Shown here piece after piece: positions 32,637-40,891 of a stretch of DNA of 48,347 nt (position 1 is the first letter of the stretch; each line of letters begins with the position of its first letter). The position numbers and the translations under genes were made by a program. The stretch is from Chitinilyticum litopenaei DSM 21440 (lineage in GTDB: Bacteria; Pseudomonadota; Gammaproteobacteria; Burkholderiales; Chitinibacteraceae). The stretch is taken from positions 1-48,347 of the forward strand of contig NZ_ATZJ01000033.1 in assembly GCF_000428145.1 (NCBI RefSeq). Reading direction: 5' to 3'. The notes beneath the pieces were generated by a model, which saw nothing but the letters and a program-made list of their open reading frames with translations, ran no database searches and was not told the DNA's origin.

Positions 32637-33814
32637 TGGCCTATCTGAACGCACTGGGAATCGTCACGCCGCTGGGGTGCGGGCAGCGCGAGAATCTGGC
32701 GGGGCTCATCGCCGCGCGCGTCGCCTTGCAGCCTGCGCCGCAAGGCTGGCTGGACAGGCCGGCACAGGTCGGCGCGGTGGCGACCGAGTTGCCCGAGCTT
32801 CCCCGTGAACTCGCGCAGTTCGAAAGCCGCAACAATCGCCTGCTGCTGGCCGCCAGCCGGCAGATCGACGCGGAAATCCGCGAGCTGGTCGTACGGCTTG
32901 GCGCCGCGCGCGTCGCCGTCGTCCTCGGTTCGAGCACTTCGGGCGTCGCCGAGAGCGAAGCGGCGATGCCCGAACTGCAACAGGGGCGCATTCCCGACGG
33001 CTACAGCTATCTGCGCCAGGAAATGGCCGACCCGGCGCGCTTTCTGGCCGAACTCCACGGCCTCAAAGGGCCGGCCTACGTCATTTCGACGGCATGCTCG
33101 TCCGGTGCGCGCGCGCTGATTGCCGCGCGACGCCTGCTCAGGCTCGGAATCGCCGACGCGGTGCTCTGCGGCGCCGTCGACAGCCTGTGCCGGCTGACGC
33201 TCAACGGCTTTGCCGCGCTGGAGTCGGTCAGCGCCACGCCGTGCAATCCCTTCAGCGCCAATCGCGACGGCATCAGCATCGGCGAGGGCGCGGCGCTGTT
33301 CGTGATGAGCCGCGAGCCGGCGGCTGTCGGCCTGGCCGGCGCAGGCAGCAGCAGCGACGCGCATCACATTTCGGCGCCGCACCCGGACGGGCTGGGCGCG
33401 ATCGCCGCGATGCGGGCTGCGCTGCAGGATGCAAGGCTTGATCCGGCCGACATCACCTACCTGAACCTGCACGGCACGGCGACGCCGCTGAACGACGCAA
33501 TGGAAAGCCGTGCCGTTGCCGCGGTCTTCGGTGAGGCGCTGCCGCCGGCCTCGTCGACCAAGGCGCTGACCGGGCACACGCTGGGTGCCGCTGGCGCCAT
33601 CGAGGCTGCGTTTTGCTGGCTCTTGCTGCAAAATCCGCACACGGCCTTGCCGGTTCAGGTCAACGACGGCTGTGCCGACGAAACGCTGCCGGCACTGAAC
33701 TGGCCGCGTCAGGGAGAGGTTTATGCGGTGCGCGCGGCGATGAGCAATTCCTTTGCCTTTGGCGGCAACAATGTCAGCCTCATTCTCAAACGCCGCGATG
33801 GAGCCGCGTCCTGA
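32633..33814 (+). CDS. apeO: Beta-ketoacyl-ACP synthase (KS, ApeO-like)
   Basis: A 393-residue condensing enzyme with the complete catalytic triad: Cys155 in STACSSGAR, His280 in HGTAT and His315 in TGHTLGAAG, ending with NSFAFGGNN. It extends the aryl polyene chain with malonyl-ACP and is expected to pair with the chain-length factor encoded at 21243-21926. ATG 32633 (overlapping the lipoprotein stop) and ATG 32636 are adjacent alternatives. The stop overlaps the dehydratase start by one base (TGATG). Confidence 0.93.
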   Translation: MMAYLNALGIVTPLGCGQRENLAGLIAARVALQPAPQGWLDRPAQVGAVATELPELPRELAQFESRNNRLLLAASRQIDAEIRELVVRLGAARVAVVLGSSTSGVAESEAAMPELQQGRIPDGYSYLRQEMADPARFLAELHGLKGPAYVISTACSSGARALIAARRLLRLGIADAVLCGAVDSLCRLTLNGFAALESVSATPCNPFSANRDGISIGEGAALFVMSREPAAVGLAGAGSSSDAHHISAPHPDGLGAIAAMRAALQDARLDPADITYLNLHGTATPLNDAMESRAVAAVFGEALPPASSTKALTGHTLGAAGAIEAAFCWLLLQNPHTALPVQVNDGCADETLPALNWPRQGEVYAVRAAMSNSFAFGGNNVSLILKRRDGAAS

Positions 33815-34272
33815 TGCATTCCCTTGCCGAGGTGCTGCCGCACGCCGCGCCGATGATTCTGCTCGATCGCATCGTCGGCTATGACGCCGAGCGGCTCACT
33901 GCCGAACTGACCGTGCCGGCCGAGGGGCTCTTCAACGACCCGGAGCACGGCGGCGTTCCGGCCTGGGTTGGCATCGAATACATGGCGCAGGCCGTCGCCG
34001 CGCTCGACGGTTGCCTGCGGCGCGACGCCGGCCTGCCGCCGAAGATCGGCTTTCTGCTGGGAACAAGGCAGTATGCGTGCGCGGTTCCGGTGTTTCGCCC
34101 CGGGCAAGTGCTGAGCGTGAACGTCGTCGAGGCGATACGTGGCGAGAACGGCATGGCCGTTTACGAGGCCCGCATCGAGTGCGAAACGGCGGTGTTCGCG
34201 ACGGCAAAGATCAACGGTTTCCAGCCCGCCGATCCGCAGGCTTTTCTGGCTGGGCAACAGGAAGAGCAATGA
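33814..34272 (+). CDS. apeP: 3-hydroxyacyl-ACP dehydratase subunit (ApeP-like hotdog)
   Basis: A 152-residue FabZ-like hotdog protein. LPHAAPMILLDRIV opens it and GVPAWVGIEYMAQAVAAL contains the catalytic-type acidic residue Glu55. The canonical GHFP histidine of FabZ is not at its usual distance; the only nearby His is His45, ten residues before the Glu. This complements the hotdog domain fused to the ligase, which has the GHFP His but lacks the Glu. A heterodimeric dehydratase is therefore likely, as reported for ApeI/ApeP. Overlaps the KR gene by 4 nt. Confidence 0.87.
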   Translation: MHSLAEVLPHAAPMILLDRIVGYDAERLTAELTVPAEGLFNDPEHGGVPAWVGIEYMAQAVAALDGCLRRDAGLPPKIGFLLGTRQYACAVPVFRPGQVLSVNVVEAIRGENGMAVYEARIECETAVFATAKINGFQPADPQAFLAGQQEEQ

Positions 34273-35000
34273 AGAACGAAACGATACTGGTGACAGGCGC
34301 GAGCGGCGGCCTGGGCCGCGCGATCGCGCTGCGGCTCGCCGCCGACGGTTTTGACCTGCTGCTGCATTACCGCCGCAATGCAGAGGCGGCGCGCGCACTG
34401 CAGGCGGATATCATCGCGCAAGGCAGAAAGGCCAGGCTGATTGCTTTCGATGTGAGTGACCGCGACGCCGCGCGCGCGGCGCTCGAAGCCGATGTGGCGG
34501 AGCACGGTGCTCCGTATGGCGTCGTCGTCAATGCCGGCATCACGCGCGACGCCGCGTTTCCGGCGATGGAGGACGGCGACTGGGATATCGTGCTGCAGAC
34601 CAACCTCGGCGGCTTTTATAATGTCGTCCACCCGCTGACCATGCCCATGGTGCGCCGCCGCAGTCCGGGCCGCATCGTCGCGATCGCGTCGGTTTCCGGC
34701 CTGATCGGCAATCGCGGCCAGGTCAATTACAGCGCATCCAAGGCCGGGCTGATCGGCGCCTGCAAGGCGCTGGCGCTGGAGCTGGCCAGCCGGCGGATCA
34801 CCGTCAATTGCGTGGCACCCGGCCTGATCGAGACGGACATGACGGAAAATCTGCCGGCGCTGGACGAAATCCGCAAAATGATTCCGATGCAGCGCGCCGG
34901 CACGCCCGACGAGGTGGCGGCGGCCGTGTCCTATCTGGTGAGCGATGGCGCGGCGTATACGACAAGGCAGGTCATCAGCGTGAACGGCGGCTTGTGCTGA
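34269..35000 (+). CDS. apeQ: 3-oxoacyl-ACP reductase (FabG-like SDR, ApeQ-like)
   Basis: A 243-residue short-chain dehydrogenase that reduces the beta-keto group of the growing polyene with NADPH. The cofactor motif TGASGGLG (about 9-16), NAG, the catalytic Ser of IASVSG and the YSASK Tyr-Lys pair are present, and the C-terminal PDEVAAAVSYLVSDGAAYTTRQ segment is typical of FabG. ATG 34269 overlaps the dehydratase stop. A 66-nt gap follows before the last KS gene. Confidence 0.93.
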   Translation: MKNETILVTGASGGLGRAIALRLAADGFDLLLHYRRNAEAARALQADIIAQGRKARLIAFDVSDRDAARAALEADVAEHGAPYGVVVNAGITRDAAFPAMEDGDWDIVLQTNLGGFYNVVHPLTMPMVRRRSPGRIVAIASVSGLIGNRGQVNYSASKAGLIGACKALALELASRRITVNCVAPGLIETDMTENLPALDEIRKMIPMQRAGTPDEVAAAVSYLVSDGAAYTTRQVISVNGGLC

Positions 35001-35066
35001 GCATGGCAGTGAAAAGGGCTGGGGCCAGTTGGCTGGTCGTGGGTCAGGGATGGTGGGTTGGTGATA

Positions 35067-36296
35067 ATGAAGCGCGTGGTGGTAACCGGCATGGCCGGCA
35101 TTTCTTCTCTGGGTTCGGACTGGGAAACGGTTTCCGGTGCGATGGCAGCGGGCAGGACGGGAATCCGCCGAATGGAGGCCTGGGCGCAGTACCGGGATCT
35201 CAATACCCTGTTGGCCGGACCGATTCCCGATTTTGTCATGCCCGCGCATTTCACCCGCAAGCACACGCGTTCGATGGGCCGCGTGGCGCAGCTTTCTGTC
35301 GCGGCGGCCGAGGCCGCGCTGGCTTCGGCGGGGCTGCTGGGCGATGAGCTGATCCGCGACGGTCGCATGGGCGTGGCCTTCGGCTCGTCGATAGGCAGCA
35401 CGGAGTCGATCCGCGAATTCGGCCATGCGCTGATCGAAAAGGACGTCAACGGGCTGAACGCTAATTCCTATCTGCGCATGATGTCGCACACCTCGGCGGT
35501 GAACATCGGCGTGTATTTCGGCCTGAAGGGCCGGGTGATCCCCACGTCGAGCGCCTGTACGTCGGGAAGCCAGGGAATCGGCTATGCCTACGAGGCAATC
35601 AAGTTCGGCCTGCAAACGCTGATGATCGCCGGCGGCGCCGAGGAATTGTGCCCGACCGAGGCAATGGTTTTCGACACGCTTTACGCGACCAGCACGAAAA
35701 ACGACACGCCGCATCTGACGCCTCGCCCTTTTGATACCGACCGCGACGGACTGGTGATCGGCGAAGGCGCCGGCGCGCTGATCCTGGAAGACTACGAACA
35801 CGCGCTGGCGCGCGGCGCGACCATTCATGCCGAGATTGTCGGCTTCGCCTGCAATTCCGACGGCGCGCACGTCACCAAGCCCGATACGGTGATGATGGAG
35901 ACCGCGATGCGCATGGCGCTGACCGACGCCGGCCTCTCCGCTGCTGACATCGGCTATGTCAACGCGCACGGGACGGCGACCGAGCAGGGCGACATCGCCG
36001 AATCGCAGGCGACCTGGCGCGTGTTTGGCGGCGATGTTCCGGTCAGCTCGCTCAAGGGCTATTTCGGCCACACACTGGGCGCCTGCGGTGCGCTCGAAGC
36101 CTGGCTGACCATCGAGATGATGAAGGGCGGCTGGTATGCGGGGAACGTCAACCTCGACCACGTCGACCCGGCCTGCGGCGCGCTCGACTACCTGCCGGTG
36201 GCCGGGCGCAGGCTTGATTGCCGCCATGCGATGAGCAACAACTTTGCCTTTGGCGGCATCAATACCTCGCTGATCTTCCGTCGCGCTGAGTCCTGA
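35067..36296 (+). CDS. apeR: Second beta-ketoacyl-ACP synthase (ApeR-like)
   Basis: A 409-residue condensing enzyme of the FabF/FabB type with Cys164 in SSACTSGS, His301 in NAHGTAT and His335 in FGHTLGACG, ending SNNFAFGGINTSL. Unlike the first KS it has the standard FabF-like N-terminus KRVVVTGMAGISSLG and needs no partner, so a role in initiation or as a homodimer is likely. ATG 35067 is preferred; GTG 35061 is possible. It is the last gene of the cluster, and no T-tailed terminator is visible in the 137 nt before the next gene. Confidence 0.93.
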   Translation: MKRVVVTGMAGISSLGSDWETVSGAMAAGRTGIRRMEAWAQYRDLNTLLAGPIPDFVMPAHFTRKHTRSMGRVAQLSVAAAEAALASAGLLGDELIRDGRMGVAFGSSIGSTESIREFGHALIEKDVNGLNANSYLRMMSHTSAVNIGVYFGLKGRVIPTSSACTSGSQGIGYAYEAIKFGLQTLMIAGGAEELCPTEAMVFDTLYATSTKNDTPHLTPRPFDTDRDGLVIGEGAGALILEDYEHALARGATIHAEIVGFACNSDGAHVTKPDTVMMETAMRMALTDAGLSAADIGYVNAHGTATEQGDIAESQATWRVFGGDVPVSSLKGYFGHTLGACGALEAWLTIEMMKGGWYAGNVNLDHVDPACGALDYLPVAGRRLDCRHAMSNNFAFGGINTSLIFRRAES

Positions 36297-36433
36297 ACAC
36301 GTCGCCGTTTTGCAGCCGGATGGCCTGGCTTGCGATATCGTCAGCAAGTGGCATTACTGGCTTGCACTTTGCTTCGTGTGCCGGCAAGCTTGCGGCGTAT
36401 GGCTTTTAATCTACCCAAGCAATGGAGTCAGCA

Positions 36434-36847
36434 ATGAAGAAAATCCTGACCGTTCTCGGCCTGCTTCTCGCACTGGGCAGCGCGCCGGTGCTGGCCCGTC
36501 AGGCGTTGATGGAACAGCCGGCCCGCACCGAGTTCCTGAAGAGTGAAAATACCACTCCCAGTATTGTGCGCGCCCGTAACGCCATTCTGCAGGGGGGCAG
36601 CCGCTTTGGCTGGCAGGCAGTCAGCGACGAACCGGGCAAGATCACGCTGCGCTATGACAAGGGGAATGGCAGGCATATCGTTACCATCGCCGTTGCTTAT
36701 GACGCTGCGGGATTCCAGATCAGCTACGTTGACAGCTTCAACATGAACTACGAGGTGGTAGACGGTGCCGCCGAAATTCATCCGAACTACAACCGCTGGA
36801 TCACCAATCTGGGCAAGGAAATCGTGAACCGCCAGCTGCAGCAATAA
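36434..36847 (+). CDS. Small secreted protein of unknown function
   Basis: A 137-residue protein with a signal peptide (1-22, ending VLA) and a mature domain of about 115 residues containing FGWQAVSDEPGKITLRYD and HIVTIAVAYDAAGFQISYVDS, strand-rich and without cysteines. I do not recognise a named family. ATG 36434 has GGAG 6 nt upstream; ATG 36422 would add four residues. The region before it contains a perfect palindrome GCAAGCTTGC (36384-36393) of unknown meaning. It lies just after the aryl polyene cluster in the same direction, but membership is doubtful. A hairpin follows. Confidence 0.7.
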   Translation: MKKILTVLGLLLALGSAPVLARQALMEQPARTEFLKSENTTPSIVRARNAILQGGSRFGWQAVSDEPGKITLRYDKGNGRHIVTIAVAYDAAGFQISYVDSFNMNYEVVDGAAEIHPNYNRWITNLGKEIVNRQLQQ

Positions 36848-36882
36848 ACTCCGCCGCATTTGCAGTCAGCAGTGCATGAACA

Positions 36883-36904
36883 AGGGCCGGCAGTTGCCGG
36901 CCCT
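36883..36904. terminator. Hairpin between convergent small secreted protein and HD-GYP genes
   Basis: AGGGCCGGC (36883-36891), loop AGTT, GCCGGCCCT (36896-36904), a perfect 9-bp stem, flanked by TGCAT/ATGCA copies. No T-run on either strand, but the location between converging genes favours a bidirectional terminator. Confidence 0.6.
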
Positions 36905-36920
36905 ATGCATTGGTGGGTGC

Positions 36921-39845
36921 TTACTGGCCGAGCAAGCTGACGATGTCCACCTCGTCGATCTGTTCCGGGCGCATGTAACGGCGGGCATATTCCAGGTACA
37001 CGCCTTCGCGCAGGAAGAGTTCGAACAGCTCCGGGTCGATGTGCTGGTCTTTTTTCATGAAGCCCATGATCTTGATGGCTTCCGACAGTGTCTTGCCCTT
37101 TTTGTAGGGGCGGTCGATGGCGGTCAGCGCTTCGAAGATGTCGGCGATGGCCATCATGCGCGCCGGTGCGCTCATCTCGGCACGGGTCAGGCGTTTCGGG
37201 TAGCCCTTGCCGTCCATTTTTTCGTGGTGGCCGCCGGCAATCTCCGGTACGTGCTGCAGGTGGCGCGGGAAGGGCAGCTTTTCCAGCATGATGATGGTCT
37301 GGATGATGTGCTCGTTGATCTTGAAGCGCTCTTCTTCCGACAGCGTGCCGCGCCCGACCGCCAGGTTGTAGAGCTCGCCGCGATTGTAGAGGTGCTCGGG
37401 CACGTCAACGCGGAATCCCCAGGGGTTGCCCGGCTGCAGGTAGTCGCTGTTGCCGCGCGCGATGATGTGTTCGGGCTTGTCGGCCAGCAGCGTCTCCGTG
37501 ACTGGCAGTGCGGGTTCCGGTGTGGTGGCCTTGCGTTCCTTTTCCTCGTGCGAGATGCCGATGCGGTCGGAGAGCGTGCGCTGCCAGGTGCGCGCGGCGA
37601 TGGCCCTGAGCCTGTCCACTTTTTCCGGCGCCATGAATTCGCCGCCTTCGTTGCAGGTGGCGATAAAGGCGAATTCCTCATCCAGCGCCGCCAGCGTGCT
37701 GTCCAGGCTGGCTTGCAGCGTGGCGGCGTCGCCGCCGGCGGCGATGGCCTTGAGGCAGGCGATTTCGGCGTCGCGCTTGAGCACTTCAAAGCGCATGCGC
37801 ACTTCGTGGATGCGGTCGTACAGCGTTTCCAGCTTGGTGGCCTTGTCCACCACATACTCGGGCGTGGTGACCTTGCCGCAATCGTGCAGCCAGGCCGCGA
37901 TATGCAGTTCTTCCCACTGTTCTTCGCTGAGGCGGAAATCGGCAAAGGGGCCTTCACTCTGGCGGCAGGCTGCCCTGGCCAGCATTTTGGTCAGTTCGGG
38001 CACGCGCTGGCAGTGGCCGCCGGTATAGGGGCTCTTCGCGTCAATCGCTCCGGCGATCAGCTGGATGAAGGCTTCCAGCAGGATTTTCTGTTCGTTGATC
38101 AGCCGCTGCGTGTACAGCGCGGTGGCGGCCGTGGTCGACAACGCTTCGGCAAAGGCCAGCAGGTCCGGGCCCAGCGGATGCTGGTGCTCGTCCACCAGCA
38201 GGGCCAGCACGCCCAGCAGCTCGCCGTCGCGGCTCTTCAGCGGCAGCGTCAGCAGGGTGTGCGGGTCGTCGAGCGGCGGCAGCCAGGGGAAGGCCTGCGC
38301 CAAGTCACTGGCGGACAGTGTGGTGGTGTGATGGTTGCGCTGCAGCTCAGCCGCCAGCAGGTGATCGGCATCGAGCCGGATTTCCTGCGCCAGTACCAGC
38401 TCCTGGCCATCCCAGCGTGCGCCGGCCCCTTCCAGCGTGGCATGGTCGGCCTTGAGCAGGTAGATGGCGCCGCCGGCAGCCTGGGTGGTGGCCTGCATTT
38501 CGCTCAGCAGCAGCGAGACCAGGCGGCTGAAGTTGGTTTCGCTGGCCAGCGCCTGCGAGAGCTCCATGAAACGGCGTATCGTGTCCTTCATGCTGCCCAG
38601 CGCATTGCCAAGTCGGGCCACTTCGGTGATGTGGCTTTTCAGCTCGATCCGCTCTTCGAACTGGAAGCGCTCGATCTTCTGCACCTCGCCCGACAGTGCG
38701 TCCAGCGGGTGTGCCGCCAGCCGGGCGAACCACAGCGCCTGCAGCAGGCCCAGCGTGATGCTGATCAGCATGATGATGATGCCGCGATTGCGGATGCGGA
38801 TCGCCTCGGCCAGCAGTTCAGCTTCCGGCGTGGCCATCAGCAGCTGCAGCGTATGGCCGTCCAGCAAGGGCATTTCCGTGCGCATGGCCAGCCAGTTGCC
38901 GCCGTCGCTGTGAAAGGCGAAGGACTGATTGGCCGGCATGGCCGTCTGCGGGTGCAGGGCGCGCAGTTCGGCGGCGCCGCTCTCGGCCAGTGTTTTCAGC
39001 CGCACCTTGCCATCGGCTGCGCGGGCGATCTGCGCCTCGCCCAGATGCGACGCCAGAATGCTGCCCGAGGGGCCAAGCAGGGCCAGGCTGGAGTTCGGTG
39101 TCATGCGCAATTCCTGGAGCAGCTTGCCCAGGGCGTGCAGCTCGATGTCCACACCGGCCACACCGGCATGATTGTCGGTGCGCATGGCGAAAGTGACGCC
39201 GACGGCCTTGCTGGTAAAGAAATAGTAGGGGGGCGTCACCAGTGGCGACGTCCTGGCCGTGGCGCCCTGAAACCAGCTGCGCTGGCGCGGATCGTAGCGG
39301 TATTCGGCAGCTGGGCGGCGGTCGAGCTGGGTGAGGCTGGCGTCGAAAAACAGGTATTCGCCGACACGCTGCTCACCCTGGCTGGCAATGCTCTGTACAA
39401 TCCAGCGCGTGCCTGCGGGCGGTTTGAACATGTCGCGGAAGACCGGCTCGTCGCGGTAGGGGCGCAGCATGAAAAAGTCGCCATTGTCATAGCCCATGTA
39501 CAGGCTGCTGACTGCCGGCTGGCGTTCGATCGCGGTGACGAGGAAGCCGAGGCTGTCGAGCCGCTGCTCGACCGTTTCCGCGTACATCAGCCGTTGCTTG
39601 GCCAGCAGTTGCGCCGTGGTCAGCGCCGGAAAGTAGGCGCTTTGCACCTCGCTGGCAGTCAGCCGCGCGATTTGCTCGAAGCGGCCCTTGGCATTGTCGG
39701 TCAGTAATTGCGAGGTTTGCCGGAACTGGTACCAGCCGGTGGCGATCGCGTAAATCAGCAGCAAACCGATGAACAGGTAGGAAATATGGATATACAGCGG
39801 AATGGGATGCGGCTTGCGGGGCGGAATGGTCATGTCCGGGCTCAC
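36921..39845 (-). CDS. Membrane sensor with Cache-like, HAMP-like, GAF and insertion-bearing HD-GYP domains
   Basis: A 974-residue signalling protein, probably a cyclic-di-GMP phosphodiesterase. A transmembrane helix (about 19-40) and a second (about 355-375) enclose a periplasmic sensor of Cache type (RSWFQGA, PLVTPPYYFFTSKAVGVTFA). A HAMP-like linker (RLAAHPLDALSGEVQKIERFQFE) and a GAF domain follow. The C-terminal HD-GYP has HDCGK (His654, Asp655) and HHEKMDGKGYP (His873, His874), but about 219 residues lie between them instead of roughly 60, because of a charged helical insertion. The GTG start at 39845 follows AGGA; ATG 39833 is the alternative. Divergent from btuC. Confidence 0.87.
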   Translation of the reverse strand: MSPDMTIPPRKPHPIPLYIHISYLFIGLLLIYAIATGWYQFRQTSQLLTDNAKGRFEQIARLTASEVQSAYFPALTTAQLLAKQRLMYAETVEQRLDSLGFLVTAIERQPAVSSLYMGYDNGDFFMLRPYRDEPVFRDMFKPPAGTRWIVQSIASQGEQRVGEYLFFDASLTQLDRRPAAEYRYDPRQRSWFQGATARTSPLVTPPYYFFTSKAVGVTFAMRTDNHAGVAGVDIELHALGKLLQELRMTPNSSLALLGPSGSILASHLGEAQIARAADGKVRLKTLAESGAAELRALHPQTAMPANQSFAFHSDGGNWLAMRTEMPLLDGHTLQLLMATPEAELLAEAIRIRNRGIIIMLISITLGLLQALWFARLAAHPLDALSGEVQKIERFQFEERIELKSHITEVARLGNALGSMKDTIRRFMELSQALASETNFSRLVSLLLSEMQATTQAAGGAIYLLKADHATLEGAGARWDGQELVLAQEIRLDADHLLAAELQRNHHTTTLSASDLAQAFPWLPPLDDPHTLLTLPLKSRDGELLGVLALLVDEHQHPLGPDLLAFAEALSTTAATALYTQRLINEQKILLEAFIQLIAGAIDAKSPYTGGHCQRVPELTKMLARAACRQSEGPFADFRLSEEQWEELHIAAWLHDCGKVTTPEYVVDKATKLETLYDRIHEVRMRFEVLKRDAEIACLKAIAAGGDAATLQASLDSTLAALDEEFAFIATCNEGGEFMAPEKVDRLRAIAARTWQRTLSDRIGISHEEKERKATTPEPALPVTETLLADKPEHIIARGNSDYLQPGNPWGFRVDVPEHLYNRGELYNLAVGRGTLSEEERFKINEHIIQTIIMLEKLPFPRHLQHVPEIAGGHHEKMDGKGYPKRLTRAEMSAPARMMAIADIFEALTAIDRPYKKGKTLSEAIKIMGFMKKDQHIDPELFELFLREGVYLEYARRYMRPEQIDEVDIVSLLGQ

Positions 39846-39870
39846 GAATTCCTGCGACGGTTAATGCTAG

Positions 39871-39886
39871 GCAAGGAATGCCTTGC
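39871..39886 (+). promoter_or_regulatory. Hairpin covering the btuC ribosome binding site
   Basis: GCAAGG (39871-39876), loop AATG, CCTTGC (39881-39886), directly before ATG 39887. The Shine-Dalgarno AAGGA is inside the stem and loop. No cobalamin aptamer is visible upstream, so any B12 control here would be by another route. Confidence 0.5.
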
Positions 39887-40891
39887 ATGACAGCCCAGAA
39901 TGCTACAGGCAATCTTGCTTTGCCGGTCAGAATCAGGCGCCTGCTCTTGCTCGGGCTGCTGCTGTTGCTGGCTGTGGCGGCAAGCCTCACCATCGGCAGC
40001 AGCGGGCTGGGGCTGTCCGCGCTGCAGGGGGCGGACGAAGAGCGCCGGGCGCTGCTGGCGGTCATTGTCGATTTGCGCCTGCCCCGCGCGCTGGCCGCGC
40101 TGGCGGTGGGTGCCCTGCTGGCGCTGGCCGGCTGCCTGCAGCAACTGCTGCTGCGCAATCCGCTCGCCGATCCCTACATCCTTGGCACCTCGGGCGGCGC
40201 CAGCGTCGGCGCGCTGCTGGCGCTGTGGCTCGGCGCGGGTGCCCTGCTGGTCAATCTGGCGGCAGGCCTGGGCGCGCTGACCAGCATTGTCGTGGTGTTC
40301 GCGCTGGCCGGGCGCGACCATTCGACGACCCAGGCGCGGCTCTTGCTCACTGGCGTGGCTGTGGCGGCCTTTTGCGGCGCGGTGAGCTCGCTGCTGCTGA
40401 GCCTGGCCCCGGACGGCCTGCTGCGCGGCATGGTGTTCTGGCTGCTGGGCGATCTGGCCGGGGCTGGCTGGCAGTCGGCCGCACTGGCGCTGGCTGGCGT
40501 GCTCGGTCTGGCGCTGTGGCTGGCGCCTGCGCTAAACATCCTGGGTATGGGTCTGCAGCACTCGTATTCATTGGGCTTGAGTGTGCATACCCTGCGTTGG
40601 ATCGTCTACGGTCTGGCCGCGCTGGCGACCGCCGCCGCGGTGACCACTGCCGGCATGATCGGTTTCGTGGGCCTGATCGTGCCGCATGCCCTGCGCCTGT
40701 GGCTGGGGCAGGATTTGCGCGTGCTGTTGCCGGCCGCCGCGCTGGGGGGCGGACTGGTGCTGCTGCTGGCCGATCTGCTGGCGCGCACCGCCCTGGCGCC
40801 GCAGCAGCTACCCGTTGGGGCGGTCATGGGGCTGATGGGTGTGCCAGTCTTTCTGTGGCTGCTGCAGCAGCGCGCGGGGCGGGCATGCTGA
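39887..40891 (+). CDS. btuC: FecCD-family ABC transporter permease, probable vitamin B12 permease
   Basis: A 334-residue inner-membrane permease with about ten hydrophobic segments. Family motifs are RLPRALAALAVGALLALAGCLQQLLLRNPLADPYILGTSGGASVGA and the later GMIGFVGLIVPHALRL coupling-helix region. The FecCD family serves iron-siderophores, heme and B12; B12 is inferred because the window contains an otherwise incomplete B12 system (btuB, cobO, btuF) and because no siderophore or heme gene is nearby. ATG 39887 has AAGGA at 9 nt; ATG 39878 has no spacing. It overlaps the ATPase gene by 7 nt. Confidence 0.85.
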   Translation: MTAQNATGNLALPVRIRRLLLLGLLLLLAVAASLTIGSSGLGLSALQGADEERRALLAVIVDLRLPRALAALAVGALLALAGCLQQLLLRNPLADPYILGTSGGASVGALLALWLGAGALLVNLAAGLGALTSIVVVFALAGRDHSTTQARLLLTGVAVAAFCGAVSSLLLSLAPDGLLRGMVFWLLGDLAGAGWQSAALALAGVLGLALWLAPALNILGMGLQHSYSLGLSVHTLRWIVYGLAALATAAAVTTAGMIGFVGLIVPHALRLWLGQDLRVLLPAAALGGGLVLLLADLLARTALAPQQLPVGAVMGLMGVPVFLWLLQQRAGRAC

